Shown: in pieces, positions 26,397 to 36,149 of the stretch
Layout: each line of letters begins with the position of its first letter
Position numbering within the stretch: position 1 is the stretch's first letter
Source of the DNA: Paenibacillus sp. JDR-2
Lineage (GTDB): Bacteria; Bacillota; Bacilli; Paenibacillales; Paenibacillaceae
NCBI RefSeq assembly: GCF_000023585.1
Contig: NC_012914.1
Span: 4,680,001 to 4,744,000, forward strand
DNA: 64,000 bases
Direction of reading: 5' to 3'
The notes under the pieces: model-generated
Told to the model about the DNA's origin: nothing
The model's input: the letters and a program-made list of their open reading frames with translations, nothing else
Databases searched by the model: none
Program-made: the position numbers and the translations under genes

Positions 26397-29300
26397 CTAC
26401 TTCACCGTTACGCTCATCTTCTCGCTCTTGGTCTCTCCTGACGCATTAACGAGTACGGCCTCATACACATATTGGCCAGGCGCCCTGTCCGAAATAGTCG
26501 ATACCGCGGATTGCGCATTTGGCGTACCGGCTTCCAAAGCTTGCGTATCAATTAATTGTCCATTTTCATATAACCGGTATTCGCTTGCGTTCGTTCCCCA
26601 CCACATATTCATGGAGATCTTGTATTCGCCATTGTTATCCCAGTTATCATTCGACAATACCGGCTTACCAGGATTAGCGTCCGTTACGGTGACAACAAGC
26701 GGATCGCATGCCGTTGTGCCGAATGAATTCGTGAGCTCGCAGGTATACGTATACGTTCCGTTAGCTTTGCCCGTAATATCGGTCTTCACGGTTTGCGCTT
26801 CGGGCGATTTGTCGTCCAGCTTCTGCGTATGAATTAACTCGCCATTCTCATACAGCTTAAATACGGTACCGTTGTTGCCCCACCAGAGATTCATCGTAAG
26901 GGTATAGCTTCCGTCTTTTAAGCCGCTGTCATGACCGTTGTTGTCCGACAATACGGCTTTCCCCGGTACTCCTGCAGCAAGAGGAACCTGAACCTTCAGG
27001 TTATTTTGAGCCTGCTTAAGCATGGCGGATTCCGAATCAATCTCGGCCTGCGTAGCCGCCGCATTAGTAAATAACTCTTGCGCAGCCATTAGTTCCGCCT
27101 GGAAGGCTGTGACGCTCTCAGGTGTATACGAGTCTACCTCTACCGCTTTTGCTTCTTCAATAAACAGCTCGAGCAGCGTGCCGTCTACGGATTTTTCATG
27201 GAATTCGATCTCTCCGATATTAGCATATCCGCTTGGCGTGTAATATCTTAAATACCGGTAAGCCTTGCTGTTGTCCAGCAGCTGCGAATACCATTTGAAA
27301 TCCGATATGCCATTAATCGTAAACAAGGTGTCGTAATTCGTTCCGTCGTTCGAGCCTTGTACTTGAGCGCCGTTAATCCTTGCGATATTCCCGTTTCTGC
27401 CGATAAACCGGATGCTGCCGACCACTTTCTCATTGCCTGCTCCCAAGTCGATGCGAGCCCAGCCGGTAGCGGTTTTGGTATCCGGAGAAGTAGCCGTATC
27501 GCCGTCAAAGGCGCGCCAGCCGTTTGTACCGGCATCGGCCGTGCCATCCCATGAAACCGAGGAAGCAAGCGACATGTCCGCTGTAACCGGAATCTTCGGA
27601 TAGAGATCAGCCAAGGAAACAAGTAGATTTCTTGCAGCCAGCAGCTGGTCTAGAATTTCCATTTTATCGGCCCCCGGCTGATTGTAGGCTTCCTTGATGC
27701 GATCCATTTCCTTCATATACGTATAATAGCTTGCCTTCGTATAGCCATCCGGCTGAACGATCTTGGAAGTAAGCTCATAATCGTAATACCCGTAGATTTC
27801 TACCTCCGCTATATTCCCGTACCAGTTCTCCGCGTTATACAGTCTGAGATACCGGTAAGCTCCATGATCAATGATTTTATCCAGCCTGATGTCGGTCCAA
27901 GTGTTGGACAGCGCCCCCGAAACCGGATTCGTCAGATTCGTCCAGCTCGTGTTGTCGTTGGAGCCTTGGATAACAAGTCCGTCCAACCTGCCAGCAAGCG
28001 TTGCTCTTGGGAAAAGCTTAAGCTGGGTCAGGTTAATGGAAGAATTGGTACCGAGATTAATCGTGTAATAGGATCCCGGACCAGTGATCAGATCGCCGTA
28101 AGTCGATGTATTGCCGTCAAACAGCAGAAAACCAACCTGTTCCTTCGTGAGCCCGCTTCCCGACTTCACATACTGGTTGTCGGAAGCCGTAACGGACGCA
28201 AGCCTGGTTACATCGATCTTGACCGGCGTTGATTTTCCTGGCACGACAACATGAATTGCGCTAGTATTCGCTGAAATTCCGTCCGCTTCATTAGTCACCG
28301 TAAGCACAACGGAGACAATAGTGTCCATTACAGGCTGCGTAATAGTACCGTCCGTGCCAATAACTCCTTCGGGCGCAGCCGATGCAACCGATACGGAATA
28401 ACCGCCCGGAACCTTCGGAAGCGTTAAGCTTGCTGCGCCTTTTTCCGGTACGGCTATATTCGTTATTGTGGAAGCTATTGCTTCGGCAGATGCCGAATAT
28501 TTGCCATGCAGCTCTACTTCTGCAACATTACCGCTCCAGGCCGTTGGATTATACAACCGGAAGTAACGGTAGGCTTGGTGCTCGAGCAGCTGATCGCTAT
28601 TGATATCCAGCCATTTGTTAGCCTGGGACGAGGCCACGGCTTTGGTCAGATTGGTCCAGTTCGTCTTATCATTGGAGCCTTGAATAATTAGTCCGTTCAT
28701 TCGGGCGGGATGGCTGGCTCTTGGCATCAGCACGATTTCACTCAACTCCACCGACGCCCCTTCGCCAAAATCAACCGTATAAGTTCCCGTACTATTCGTC
28801 AAATCCCCGTACGTATCCGGATCTCCGTCAAATAGAAGGTAGCCCACTTGCTCGGCGGATAAGCCGGTCCCCGGCCATTGCGGATCGGAAGCTGTCACCT
28901 TGGCCAGCTTGGCAACATCAAGATACGTCGTTCCGTCAACAAGGAAAAGTGCGGAGCTGTCCGTTGTCGAATAAGCCGTGTCGCCGCTTGAACCGTCACT
29001 CTTCTCGTAATCGATGGCGAACTTAACCGGTCCGGTTGGAGCAGCCGCTGACATCTTCGCCTCCGCTGTCCAGGTTTTCTGATCGGCTGTGCTTACAGTT
29101 GCAGTCTGACCTTGAATGCGAACCTTCACATTCTGAATGGCTTCGCGTGCTTTAATAGTAATTTTAACTATATCCCCCGTTGAAATCTTCCCGTTTACGC
29201 TTTGATCCGAGCTCAGGGATACGGAATCCAATTTATTGCCGGTCTCATACCGGGTACCGTAAATTCTAAATTCGGTGAGCTCCAGCAAATTTCGGACGAT

Positions 29301-31964
29301 GCCATACAGAACATCAGGCAGAGGCTTAATCATTTCCAGCTTGATATACCGGTATTTATCATCCTGATGCGCCGCATCCACATCAAGGGTCTGGTATTCC
29401 TGCGTCATCCGCGTAACACCCGATGTAAGCCGCGTCCAGCTCTCCCCGTCATTCGAGCCATAGACCGTTGAGTTGGCAAGACGGTCCGCGAAAATATTGC
29501 TTTGGAAACCAAATTTCGTTGCCGAAACCTTGTAATCCGGTCCAAAATCAAGAATATGGTACAGGTTTGGAGCAGCTCCCAGCGCTAGTCCATAATAGCC
29601 GCCTGTATCATAGCTCAAATCGTCCATCTTCGTGACATCCGCTCCCCAGCTGGACCAGAAAATAGAATCGGAGTAATGGATGCTGCCATCCGCACGGAGA
29701 GGCGTCGTTAAAGCGAGACCTTCCGCCGATTGCCTAAGCTTGCCGAGCTGCTGATTAAACGCTTCATCGGATGCCGCATCCAACATCGCTATCGTCTCAT
29801 CATATACAGCCTCGTACTGATCAAGCGATTCAGACACATAAACGGCGGATGGATCGTATGGCGCGATAGCTGCTTTTACCGCGGAGGCCCGGTCCGGAGC
29901 CGTAATGATTGTAACCTTTTTCGCCGAAACGGTTGTACCGTCGGAAGCTGCAGCAACAAAAGCTGCCTCTCCGGCCTCAGCCGGCTGCCAGGTAAATGCT
30001 CCCGTGGAGTCATTCAGCGAAGAGCCTACCGGCTGATTCGCCAGTGAATAGGTAATTACATCCGCACTATTGGCATCCTCCGCAGAGAGATCGAGGTGAA
30101 GAGACGAGCCCCTATACGTATATACCTGCAAATCCGAGCTTCCGGATTTAAATGCCGGCGGCGTTAATTGCGTTGCTGCCAGAGCGTTAATATGATCGAT
30201 GTCAACGATCGTGCCGGCTGATCCTTTTACCGTTAAATAAGCCATATCTCCCATAAAACCGGAGACCGTCACATACGTCCATTGTCCTTTCGTATCCGGC
30301 AAGGTCCAGGTCGCGCCAAGCATATCCAGATCAGCTGTGCCATTGGTCCGGATTTTCAAACCAAACGTCTGCGATCCGTAACCGGAGCTTAGATACGCAA
30401 CCGTTGTTCCCGCTTCCGTCGCTTTTATACGGACAAAGGAGGCATCTCCCTCTTGTTCCGTCTCGGAACGATCATCCAATGCCGTGTAACGGTCTTCCAC
30501 TTCCATAATCGATGCGCTTGCTTGCTGTTTCGGGAGATGGGACGCTCCTTCAGCCTGCGCCTCCTTCGGGATATACAGCCAGAAGTCGCCTCCGCCGTCG
30601 ACGTTATCCCAATTGTTGTTAAGTCCGCCGCCGTAATAGAAAGTAAGCGGAGTTCTCTTCTTAAAGGCCTCGTAATAATACGGCGCCTTCTCGGCAACAT
30701 CGATCCCTCTCACGTATGTATAGTAGTAATAGAGATCCCAAAAGTTTGCCGTATTGTATCTTCCTCTGTATCCGGTTGCAATATGGTTATACGTGTCCCG
30801 GATCGTGCCGTCCGGCGAAATCGCATAAGCCACCGGCGTCCAAGGGGTATCATAGCCAAGCATATATTGCCAGAAGTAATTGGCGGTTGCGAGAATGCGG
30901 TCATCCAGAAACTCGAATGGACCCACGGCATCCGCGCTTTCGGAGACCGTACCGTCTACCGGGTCTACCTTGGTTCCCTGTGCCAGCAGCATCCGCGAAA
31001 TGATGGCCGCGTTCGTTAAATCGCCGCCTCCGTGAGCTTGATCGCGTCCCATCTCCAAATGCTGCACATGCGGCGTTGCCGGTTCTCCCGTCAGGTCATT
31101 CGTATCCACCATGCGGAACATCTGTTTAATGGATCCGTTAAAGCCCTGGTCATTCGCCGTCTTATTAACGGTGAACCATTCGACGGCCTCGTCGTATCTC
31201 TCTTTGTTGTTCGTGAAAATATAACCGGCCATCGCTCCCATCAGCGGATAATTATGCTGATTCATGAAATAATTGTTGCTGTGCTGGAACGTTTCAATAA
31301 CCGGATTAATCAGGTTGTTTGCAAAATTCGTTGTATCCTGCTCCGTCCACTCCCATTCCGGCGAGGGGCTGCTTGTATATCTCAAAATCTCCGCTGCCGT
31401 TACCATCCGGTTAAGCGGAATCCCGGTATGAATATGAGCATCCGTATAATACGCGTATTGGGATGGATCCATTTGAGACCAGATCCGAATAGCCTTCATC
31501 GCGTTTGCCCGGTAAGTCACATCGCCGGTTACGAAATACATAATGGATTGCGTGTACGCCATCAGGGCATCGCTAATGAATCTCGATTGAATGCCTTGGC
31601 TGTTAAAAAAATTGGACAACGGTTTTGTAGGGTCAGTCGTACTTTGGTTTTTGATCGACACGGTCTTGGAGGCTTGTGCCGAGGCTGTCATGCCCGTGTA
31701 ATAGGAATACCAAGGCTCCTTATGCGCCAGTACTTGAGCCCGCATGTTCTCGAGAATGTCCTTTGTTAATCCAACGCCGGGATGCGTAAAGCCATTGCTG
31801 CTGATGCTTTCCTGAACGGTAACGGTATATCCGGAGCTGATCCCGTCATCGGATTCTTCGGCTGCCGCAGCTATCCCTTGCGGCAGCAAGGACGCTGCCA
31901 TGCTCACGGTAACGATAATGGACATCAACCTCATCCATACCTTGCTGAAAGATAATTGCCCCAC
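26397..31964 (-). CDS. Giant secreted alginate-lyase-family protein with discoidin, FIVAR and ChiA-type Ig modules
   Basis: 1855-residue exported protein, probably a uronic-acid polysaccharide lyase. After a signal peptide (ending near GIAAAA) comes an alpha/alpha-toroid alginate-lyase-type domain (about 50-440) with NQHNYPL and GRDQAHGGGDL, the His/Arg/Gln-rich stretches of that fold. Then follow a carbohydrate-binding-like module, a cadherin-like Ig domain, FIVAR-type helical repeats, four F5/8 (discoidin) galactose-binding modules including two near-duplicates (LLFDGDPDTYGDL and LLFDGNTSTYGDL), and two tandem C-terminal ChiA-N-type modules sharing MNLWWGNN / MNMWWGTN. I start it at the GTG at 31964 because AGGAGGAG is 7 nt upstream. 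The in-frame ATG at 31994 lies before that site. Its promoter carries the shared activator element. Confidence 0.78.
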   Translation of the reverse strand: MGQLSFSKVWMRLMSIIVTVSMAASLLPQGIAAAAEESDDGISSGYTVTVQESISSNGFTHPGVGLTKDILENMRAQVLAHKEPWYSYYTGMTASAQASKTVSIKNQSTTDPTKPLSNFFNSQGIQSRFISDALMAYTQSIMYFVTGDVTYRANAMKAIRIWSQMDPSQYAYYTDAHIHTGIPLNRMVTAAEILRYTSSPSPEWEWTEQDTTNFANNLINPVIETFQHSNNYFMNQHNYPLMGAMAGYIFTNNKERYDEAVEWFTVNKTANDQGFNGSIKQMFRMVDTNDLTGEPATPHVQHLEMGRDQAHGGGDLTNAAIISRMLLAQGTKVDPVDGTVSESADAVGPFEFLDDRILATANYFWQYMLGYDTPWTPVAYAISPDGTIRDTYNHIATGYRGRYNTANFWDLYYYYTYVRGIDVAEKAPYYYEAFKKRTPLTFYYGGGLNNNWDNVDGGGDFWLYIPKEAQAEGASHLPKQQASASIMEVEDRYTALDDRSETEQEGDASFVRIKATEAGTTVAYLSSGYGSQTFGLKIRTNGTADLDMLGATWTLPDTKGQWTYVTVSGFMGDMAYLTVKGSAGTIVDIDHINALAATQLTPPAFKSGSSDLQVYTYRGSSLHLDLSAEDANSADVITYSLANQPVGSSLNDSTGAFTWQPAEAGEAAFVAAASDGTTVSAKKVTIITAPDRASAVKAAIAPYDPSAVYVSESLDQYEAVYDETIAMLDAASDEAFNQQLGKLRQSAEGLALTTPLRADGSIHYSDSIFWSSWGADVTKMDDLSYDTGGYYGLALGAAPNLYHILDFGPDYKVSATKFGFQSNIFADRLANSTVYGSNDGESWTRLTSGVTRMTQEYQTLDVDAAHQDDKYRYIKLEMIKPLPDVLYGIVRNLLELTEFRIYGTRYETGNKLDSVSLSSDQSVNGKISTGDIVKITIKAREAIQNVKVRIQGQTATVSTADQKTWTAEAKMSAAAPTGPVKFAIDYEKSDGSSGDTAYSTTDSSALFLVDGTTYLDVAKLAKVTASDPQWPGTGLSAEQVGYLLFDGDPDTYGDLTNSTGTYTVDFGEGASVELSEIVLMPRASHPARMNGLIIQGSNDKTNWTNLTKAVASSQANKWLDINSDQLLEHQAYRYFRLYNPTAWSGNVAEVELHGKYSASAEAIASTITNIAVPEKGAASLTLPKVPGGYSVSVASAAPEGVIGTDGTITQPVMDTIVSVVLTVTNEADGISANTSAIHVVVPGKSTPVKIDVTRLASVTASDNQYVKSGSGLTKEQVGFLLFDGNTSTYGDLITGPGSYYTINLGTNSSINLTQLKLFPRATLAGRLDGLVIQGSNDNTSWTNLTNPVSGALSNTWTDIRLDKIIDHGAYRYLRLYNAENWYGNIAEVEIYGYYDYELTSKIVQPDGYTKASYYTYMKEMDRIKEAYNQPGADKMEILDQLLAARNLLVSLADLYPKIPVTADMSLASSVSWDGTADAGTNGWRAFDGDTATSPDTKTATGWARIDLGAGNEKVVGSIRFIGRNGNIARINGAQVQGSNDGTNYDTLFTINGISDFKWYSQLLDNSKAYRYLRYYTPSGYANIGEIEFHEKSVDGTLLELFIEEAKAVEVDSYTPESVTAFQAELMAAQELFTNAAATQAEIDSESAMLKQAQNNLKVQVPLAAGVPGKAVLSDNNGHDSGLKDGSYTLTMNLWWGNNGTVFKLYENGELIHTQKLDDKSPEAQTVKTDITGKANGTYTYTCELTNSFGTTACDPLVVTVTDANPGKPVLSNDNWDNNGEYKISMNMWWGTNASEYRLYENGQLIDTQALEAGTPNAQSAVSTISDRAPGQYVYEAVLVNASGETKSEKMSVTVK

Positions 31965-32063
31965 TAATGAACTCCTCCTCAAGTAAGATGACACCGCTTA
32001 CAATTAACTCGTCATAAACCGCTTTGATTCAGCATTCTTCCTCCTTCCGCCCAATCTACTTTA

Positions 32064-32117
32064 ACTATAGAGCGAAGCCCCAGCCGCTCCCATCGCAATT
32101 TTGCAAGATTTCTGTAA
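32064..32117 (-). promoter_or_regulatory. Promoter of the lyase gene with shared activator element (copy 1)
   Basis: Minus-strand -10 box TATAGT (32064-32069), 17-base spacer, non-consensus -35 TGGGAG (32087-32092). Directly against the -35 is the element at 32093-32117, plus-strand reading TCGCAATTTTGC then AAGATTTCTGTAA. It matches the element before the GH28-like gene almost base for base. Confidence 0.6.
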
Positions 32118-32131
32118 CTTTTGCCGTAAGC

Positions 32132-32162
32132 AAAAAAAGCTCCGGACGGCTTGTCCGAAGCT
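32132..32162 (-). terminator. Terminator of the nucleotidyltransferase gene
   Basis: AGCTTCGGAC stem with one G-U pair, 5-base loop, then seven U residues on the minus strand. Confidence 0.85.
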
Positions 32163-32179
32163 CTTTAAATCGTAGTTTT

Positions 32180-33295
32180 TTATAATTTATTGTTATAAAA
32201 TGCTTCGAATTCAACAACGGAGTCAAAGCGGTTTAAGGCTACGCCCTCCGCTATGAGATGCTTCTCCAGCTTAACGATAAGCTGCAACACGGCTAACCGC
32301 AACGGTTCGAAATTAGTTGGATCCAGCAACGAGACAAGATCCGGATATCCATAACGAACGTAATACTCCCGATAGTCCCCTATGTCAACAAGACCGGGCC
32401 AGCGTCCTTTTTCCGCCGCGTACATTATTCGGGCGAGTCCGTCTTGCAAACCCGCAGCAACAAAAAAAGCGGTTTCGTAATGGCCTTTTTCGCATGCGGT
32501 CAACAGCTTGTTCATCATCCCCCTTTCCTCTTCGTAGTATCCCTTCATACGTTCTTTGTAAGAGCGCTTCTCTTCCAGACTGTTTCTTTTCTCCGATGTA
32601 ACACGAATGGTATCTGCAGTCATTTCCTCGCACGCCAATAAGATTTCATCCGGACTATGGCTGAACATAATCGTATCCAGGTATTGATCTAGTTGTTCCG
32701 GCTTTACCTTGAGATCTCTGACTTGCTCACGATAGTGGCCCCAGCTTCGCTTATAGTAGATTTGGTTCAAGAAGCCAAGAGACTTGAAAATATTTCCGGT
32801 TATCTCTTGAGCTTGAATCCGGGAATAGGACAGATCTTTGGAGTCTGCGAAGATCCGCAAATTAGCCAATCCGACAAGGCATTCCTTAATAACGGATTCT
32901 GCTTTATTAACCATAAAGCATGCGTTGGATTCGCTTCCCATTCCGGATATCCTATCTCGAAGCGCGACGAATCTAGCAAGATCATCCTCTGAACGAACAT
33001 ACAATAGCTGGCAGTCCGCTATAATCGTTGTGTTCCATTCCTCCGATGCTGCCATTCTTTCAGCGCGATCCCATCCGATTGGCCAAAAATCAAAGCTTAT
33101 GCCTTCGATTATAAACTGGCACTCTGCTTGTCTCCCTTTGTCCGTTGCCGGAATAAAGAAGAAATCCAAATCGGAACGTTCCGTTGCTCGCCCCTGCAAA
33201 TAAGATCCGTAATATCCGACAATCGAAATATCTTCCGAGTAATGAGTTTTAATATGCTCAACAATAATATCGGCGACAGCAAAAACATCAACCAT
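32180..33295 (-). CDS. Nucleotidyltransferase-domain protein (aminoglycoside-nucleotidyltransferase-like)
   Basis: 371-residue protein with the polymerase-beta-type motif GSYLQGRATERSDLDFFF (about 31-48), where the two Asp of SDLD would bind metal. The larger C-terminal helical half resembles nothing I can name. Such proteins adenylylate small molecules including aminoglycosides, but no substrate can be assigned. AGGAGG lies 7 nt before the ATG at 33295. An in-frame TTG at 33337 has no ribosome site. It is monocistronic with its own terminator. Confidence 0.7.
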   Translation of the reverse strand: MVDVFAVADIIVEHIKTHYSEDISIVGYYGSYLQGRATERSDLDFFFIPATDKGRQAECQFIIEGISFDFWPIGWDRAERMAASEEWNTTIIADCQLLYVRSEDDLARFVALRDRISGMGSESNACFMVNKAESVIKECLVGLANLRIFADSKDLSYSRIQAQEITGNIFKSLGFLNQIYYKRSWGHYREQVRDLKVKPEQLDQYLDTIMFSHSPDEILLACEEMTADTIRVTSEKRNSLEEKRSYKERMKGYYEEERGMMNKLLTACEKGHYETAFFVAAGLQDGLARIMYAAEKGRWPGLVDIGDYREYYVRYGYPDLVSLLDPTNFEPLRLAVLQLIVKLEKHLIAEGVALNRFDSVVEFEAFYNNKL

Positions 33296-33442
33296 AAGAT
33301 CCCCTCCTAGTCTTCCATTAGCATAAGATTTATACAATTCACGTTACAATCCTATACTACCAAATTCAGGAACCCCATTCCGGGTATAAAACATATAAAT
33401 GAATTTTTATAAATCCCGGCGCGAGTGTACTGGAATTTCCTC

Positions 33443-33497
33443 AACAGCAAAACAAGCCAAGTACCCGAGGGTGGTACTTGGCTTGTAATTTGCTGTT
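33443..33497 (-). terminator. Terminator after the DUF4328-like gene
   Basis: CAAGCCAAGTACC / GGTACTTGGCTTG perfect 13-bp stem, extended by AACAGCAAA / TTTGCTGTT outside it, with TTTTGCTG following on the minus strand. Confidence 0.75.
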
Positions 33498-33502
33498 CAA
33501 GA

Positions 33503-34168
33503 TTATAGCTGATGAGTTGCGGTTGGCTGCCCCACTGAGCTTGCTTCAAAGCCGTCCACATTAGCATCTGCGGATTGCCTTGAGAAGACCTCTAGACGCG
33601 CAAAATGCAAACCGCGCGATACTTGGATGCAGAGGATCAAAAAAATCATGTAAAGGATTAGCGTGACAAAACTCAGGATAAGAATCATCGATCCGCTGAG
33701 CTCGTCGGCTTGGTTAACATATCGGCCAAGTCCGTTTGAGAGCATCATGAATAGAAGAAGCGGCAATGCCAAGCCGCAGATCCAGCGCCCTTCCTTCTTA
33801 GCGCCGTCCGTATCTTCCAGATACCATCGTCCAATCATTCGGTAAATAGAAGGAATCCCGAATAAGTTGTAGACGGGGATCAGGATGCACGCGAGCGATT
33901 TTCCCGGCGACCGGGCGAAGCTTGGAAAGAGCGCCTTCATATCGAGATGGACGCAATAAATCCAGATAAGATAGATAACCGCAGCAATATAATACAGAAC
34001 AGAGGATACAATCTCAATGAAGCCGTAAAATTCATAAATATAAGTGGAGAAAGCATTCAAATTTACTGCATACACAATGGTGCTGACGAGATCCGCACAG
34101 GCTAATCCGGCAAGCACCCACAGGAGTATTTTCAGAACGTTCGATAAAGTCTCTGACTTCAATTTCAA
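33503..34168 (-). CDS. Multi-pass membrane protein, DUF4328-like
   Basis: 221 residues with about five hydrophobic segments. The central WIYCVHLDMKAL followed by CILIPVYNLFGIPSIYRMI resembles the conserved core of DUF4328 proteins, whose role is unknown. It starts with TTG inside the stop codon of the Lon-like gene (TTGA overlap), so it is translationally coupled to it. The two products probably act together at the membrane. Confidence 0.6.
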   Translation of the reverse strand: MKLKSETLSNVLKILLWVLAGLACADLVSTIVYAVNLNAFSTYIYEFYGFIEIVSSVLYYIAAVIYLIWIYCVHLDMKALFPSFARSPGKSLACILIPVYNLFGIPSIYRMIGRWYLEDTDGAKKEGRWICGLALPLLLFMMLSNGLGRYVNQADELSGSMILILSFVTLILYMIFLILCIQVSRGLHFARLEVFSRQSADANVDGFEASSVGQPTATHQL

Positions 34169-34998
34169 GGTTGGTTCACACTCCGGAGATAAGGATTAGG
34201 TAACTGCCGCAAATAGGAAATAGCTTCATCTAATGTCGCAACCGGAACAAGCTGGAGTTTCAAATGCAGTTTCTTCGAGGTAAACTGGGCTTCTTCCTCG
34301 TTGCTGAGTCCCGGATACATAAACGTCTCCTTATCCTTGGGAACGAAGAAAATATCCGTACCTGCCGCTTCGGCCGTTCGCAGCTTATCGCGGATAGCGC
34401 CAACGGAGCCAACTGTATGATCTTCTTCAAGCGTTCCCGTGCCCGCGATAATAATCTTACCGTCTTGAGAAAAATCTTCCTGCATCGCTTCTTCCACAAG
34501 CCCAACCCCCAGCATAAGGCCGATAGAATCCCCATAATAATTCGAGGTTTCTTCAATTAACTGCTGAAGCCGTTCATCTCGCTGGTCTTGCTCGAGCGGG
34601 GCAGTGATCATTTCGGAAGCCGAATCTATGGCATAATGGATCGTCTCGTTACGCATATCTTCTTCAAAGTCCAGCATTGCGCTTAGATCGTTTTCAGCCG
34701 AGGAATCAACTTTAGTAAATTCGGCTTCCGAATCGCGAAGGCCAACGGAATACTTCTCATAACGATTACGCGTAACGCCCTCTTGGACATACACGAAGTT
34801 AACGCTGCCTTTGACATCGATCTCTTGCATCGGAACGATCTCGCCCGTTGTCGTGAAGCTATAGTACTGGGGCCAATAAGCATAAATGGCTACAGAAAAG
34901 GGAATGAGAAGCAATAGTATGCCTATGATCCAGTGGCGATATGACTTTTGACTTTCTTTGCTTGTCATCTGAGGTGTATCTTTCAACTTCGCAACCAT
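34165..34998 (-). CDS. Membrane-anchored Lon-type (S16) protease-like protein
   Basis: 277 residues. One N-terminal membrane helix (about 22-42) precedes an extracytoplasmic or membrane-proximal domain. The C-terminal half resembles the proteolytic domain of Lon and YlbL: GDSIGLML carries the candidate nucleophile S158 (GPSAGLM in relatives), IAGTGTLEEDHTVGSVGAIRD follows, and K205 is the candidate partner lysine. No PDZ domain is present, unlike YlbL. Activity is plausible but not certain because the active-site loop differs. The start is uncertain: the ATG at 34998 has poor spacing, and a TTG at 34986 is better placed after AGGATGG. Confidence 0.65.
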   Translation of the reverse strand: MVAKLKDTPQMTSKESQKSYRHWIIGILLLLIPFSVAIYAYWPQYYSFTTTGEIVPMQEIDVKGSVNFVYVQEGVTRNRYEKYSVGLRDSEAEFTKVDSSAENDLSAMLDFEEDMRNETIHYAIDSASEMITAPLEQDQRDERLQQLIEETSNYYGDSIGLMLGVGLVEEAMQEDFSQDGKIIIAGTGTLEEDHTVGSVGAIRDKLRTAEAAGTDIFFVPKDKETFMYPGLSNEEEAQFTSKKLHLKLQLVPVATLDEAISYLRQLPNPYLRSVNQP

Positions 34999-35075
34999 CC
35001 TATATGTTCAAATGTAGGTCGAATGTCTCCAATTCGACAGCTGGATAAGTATTCCTGCTTACTTATAGAAAGAAA

Positions 35076-35369
35076 CTAAAGAGTGAGTGCAGTCCATAGC
35101 ATCGAAACTCCTGAACACAAAAGGAGAACGTCCAGCACATAGCGGAATGAGGCCATACTCATGCGCTGCACCATTCTTTTGGCAACAAACGTGCCAAGCA
35201 TGAGAGAGCTGCCGACAATAACGCCTTGCACAATCAATTCAAACGGAAGAGCCCCAAGCTCCTGGAAGGTCACAACCTTGCTCATATAAAGCGCAAGCGA
35301 ACTAACAGCTTCCGTAGACAGGAGACGAATAAATAGCCTGCCAATCCCAACACTCCCAGAAAACCTTTT
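35076..35369 (-). pseudogene. 3-prime remnant of a TauE/SafE-family membrane exporter
   Basis: Open for 97 codons after an in-frame TAG, with no usable start until an internal ATG at 35285. The translation (FSGSVGIGRLFIRLL onward, then LPFELIVQGVIVGSSLMLG and a final hydrophobic helix) resembles the C-terminal half of sulfite-exporter TauE/SafE proteins, which normally exceed 240 residues. The N-terminal half is absent. No ribosome site precedes the internal ATG. I read it as a decayed gene. Confidence 0.65.
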
Positions 35370-35423
35370 CTATGTATTTCCTCCACGGTACGATTGTAGC
35401 ATAAAATTTATCACTCAAAAGTA

Positions 35424-35459
35424 AATAGAGCAGTCTGCCGGCTGGCAGACTGCTCTATT
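35424..35459 (-). terminator. Terminator of the VanZ-like gene
   Basis: Perfect 16-bp stem AATAGAGCAGTCTGCC with a 4-base loop, overlapping the last base of the stop codon, followed on the minus strand by TACTTTTG. Confidence 0.75.
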
Positions 35460-35928
35460 ATTCGTTCAATAATATTTGAGTAGATTTAGCAGAACGCTTT
35501 TTCTTTTGAAAAAGACTTCCCGTTATGCAATATCCTAATAGAATGCCCGCGCTATTTAAGAGGACGTCATCAATATCAACCGCTCTCATTCCTAGATTAA
35601 TGAAATACATGAACAATTGTCCGGATTCAATAATGAGCGGAATAGCGAAAGCATAAACGGCTATGTTGATTTTAGGTATGACCCTGATGTTAAAGTAATA
35701 GTAAAAACCAAACGGCATGCAAATGATGAGATTTCCTATAATATTTTTAATCGCCGTGCTGGAAGGGAAATCCTGGAGGTACTCGATAATGGTCTTAAAA
35801 GGAATATAATTATACAAAATATATTCGGTTTGAGCCGCATAATAAAGCCATACCATAAATACGACAGAGGACGCATACAAAACAAAAGATACATGAAGAA
35901 CCTCTCGAATCAAGTTGATTCTAAACAC
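35458..35928 (-). CDS. VanZ-like family membrane protein, start uncertain
   Basis: At least 156 residues with about four membrane segments. The VanZ signatures NYIPFKTI, NIIGNLIICMPFGF and AVDIDDVLLNSAGILLGY are clear. VanZ proteins are linked to low-level teicoplanin resistance, but most homologues have no known role. The GTG at 35928 is the first standard start, yet in-frame sequence upstream continues as a further membrane helix (LIIAVPATLLYILIRIGLW) typical of the family. That stretch contains no ATG, GTG or TTG before a TGA at 36013. GAGGAG sits just before it. The real gene either starts at a rare codon or has lost its start. Confidence 0.7.
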   Translation of the reverse strand: MFRINLIREVLHVSFVLYASSVVFMVWLYYAAQTEYILYNYIPFKTIIEYLQDFPSSTAIKNIIGNLIICMPFGFYYYFNIRVIPKINIAVYAFAIPLIIESGQLFMYFINLGMRAVDIDDVLLNSAGILLGYCITGSLFQKKKRSAKSTQILLNE

Positions 35929-36105
35929 TTTCCATAAACCTATTCTTATAAGGATGTAAAGCAGCGTTGCAGGAACAGCAATTATAAGAATATCAAATCC
36001 TAATAGATCTCCTCATTAACCCGTTTTTTATAACCTAATTTTTTCCACGTACTTCTAAACGATTACTAGGCTATAAAAGTTACGTATTCCGATCCTATCT
36101 GCCAA

Positions 36106-36134
36106 CAAAAAAAGCAGCCGATTGCCGGCTGCTT
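36106..36134 (-). terminator. Terminator after the small orphan gene
   Basis: AAGCAGCCG / CGGCTGCTT stem, loop of five, then seven U residues on the minus strand. It closes the regulator-binding-protein operon. Confidence 0.8.
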
Positions 36135-36149
36135 AATGTGTAATTTTAT

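Noticed and set aside
30453..31019. Plus-strand frame inside the lyase-family gene
   Set aside because: Shadow of the clearly coding minus-strand gene.
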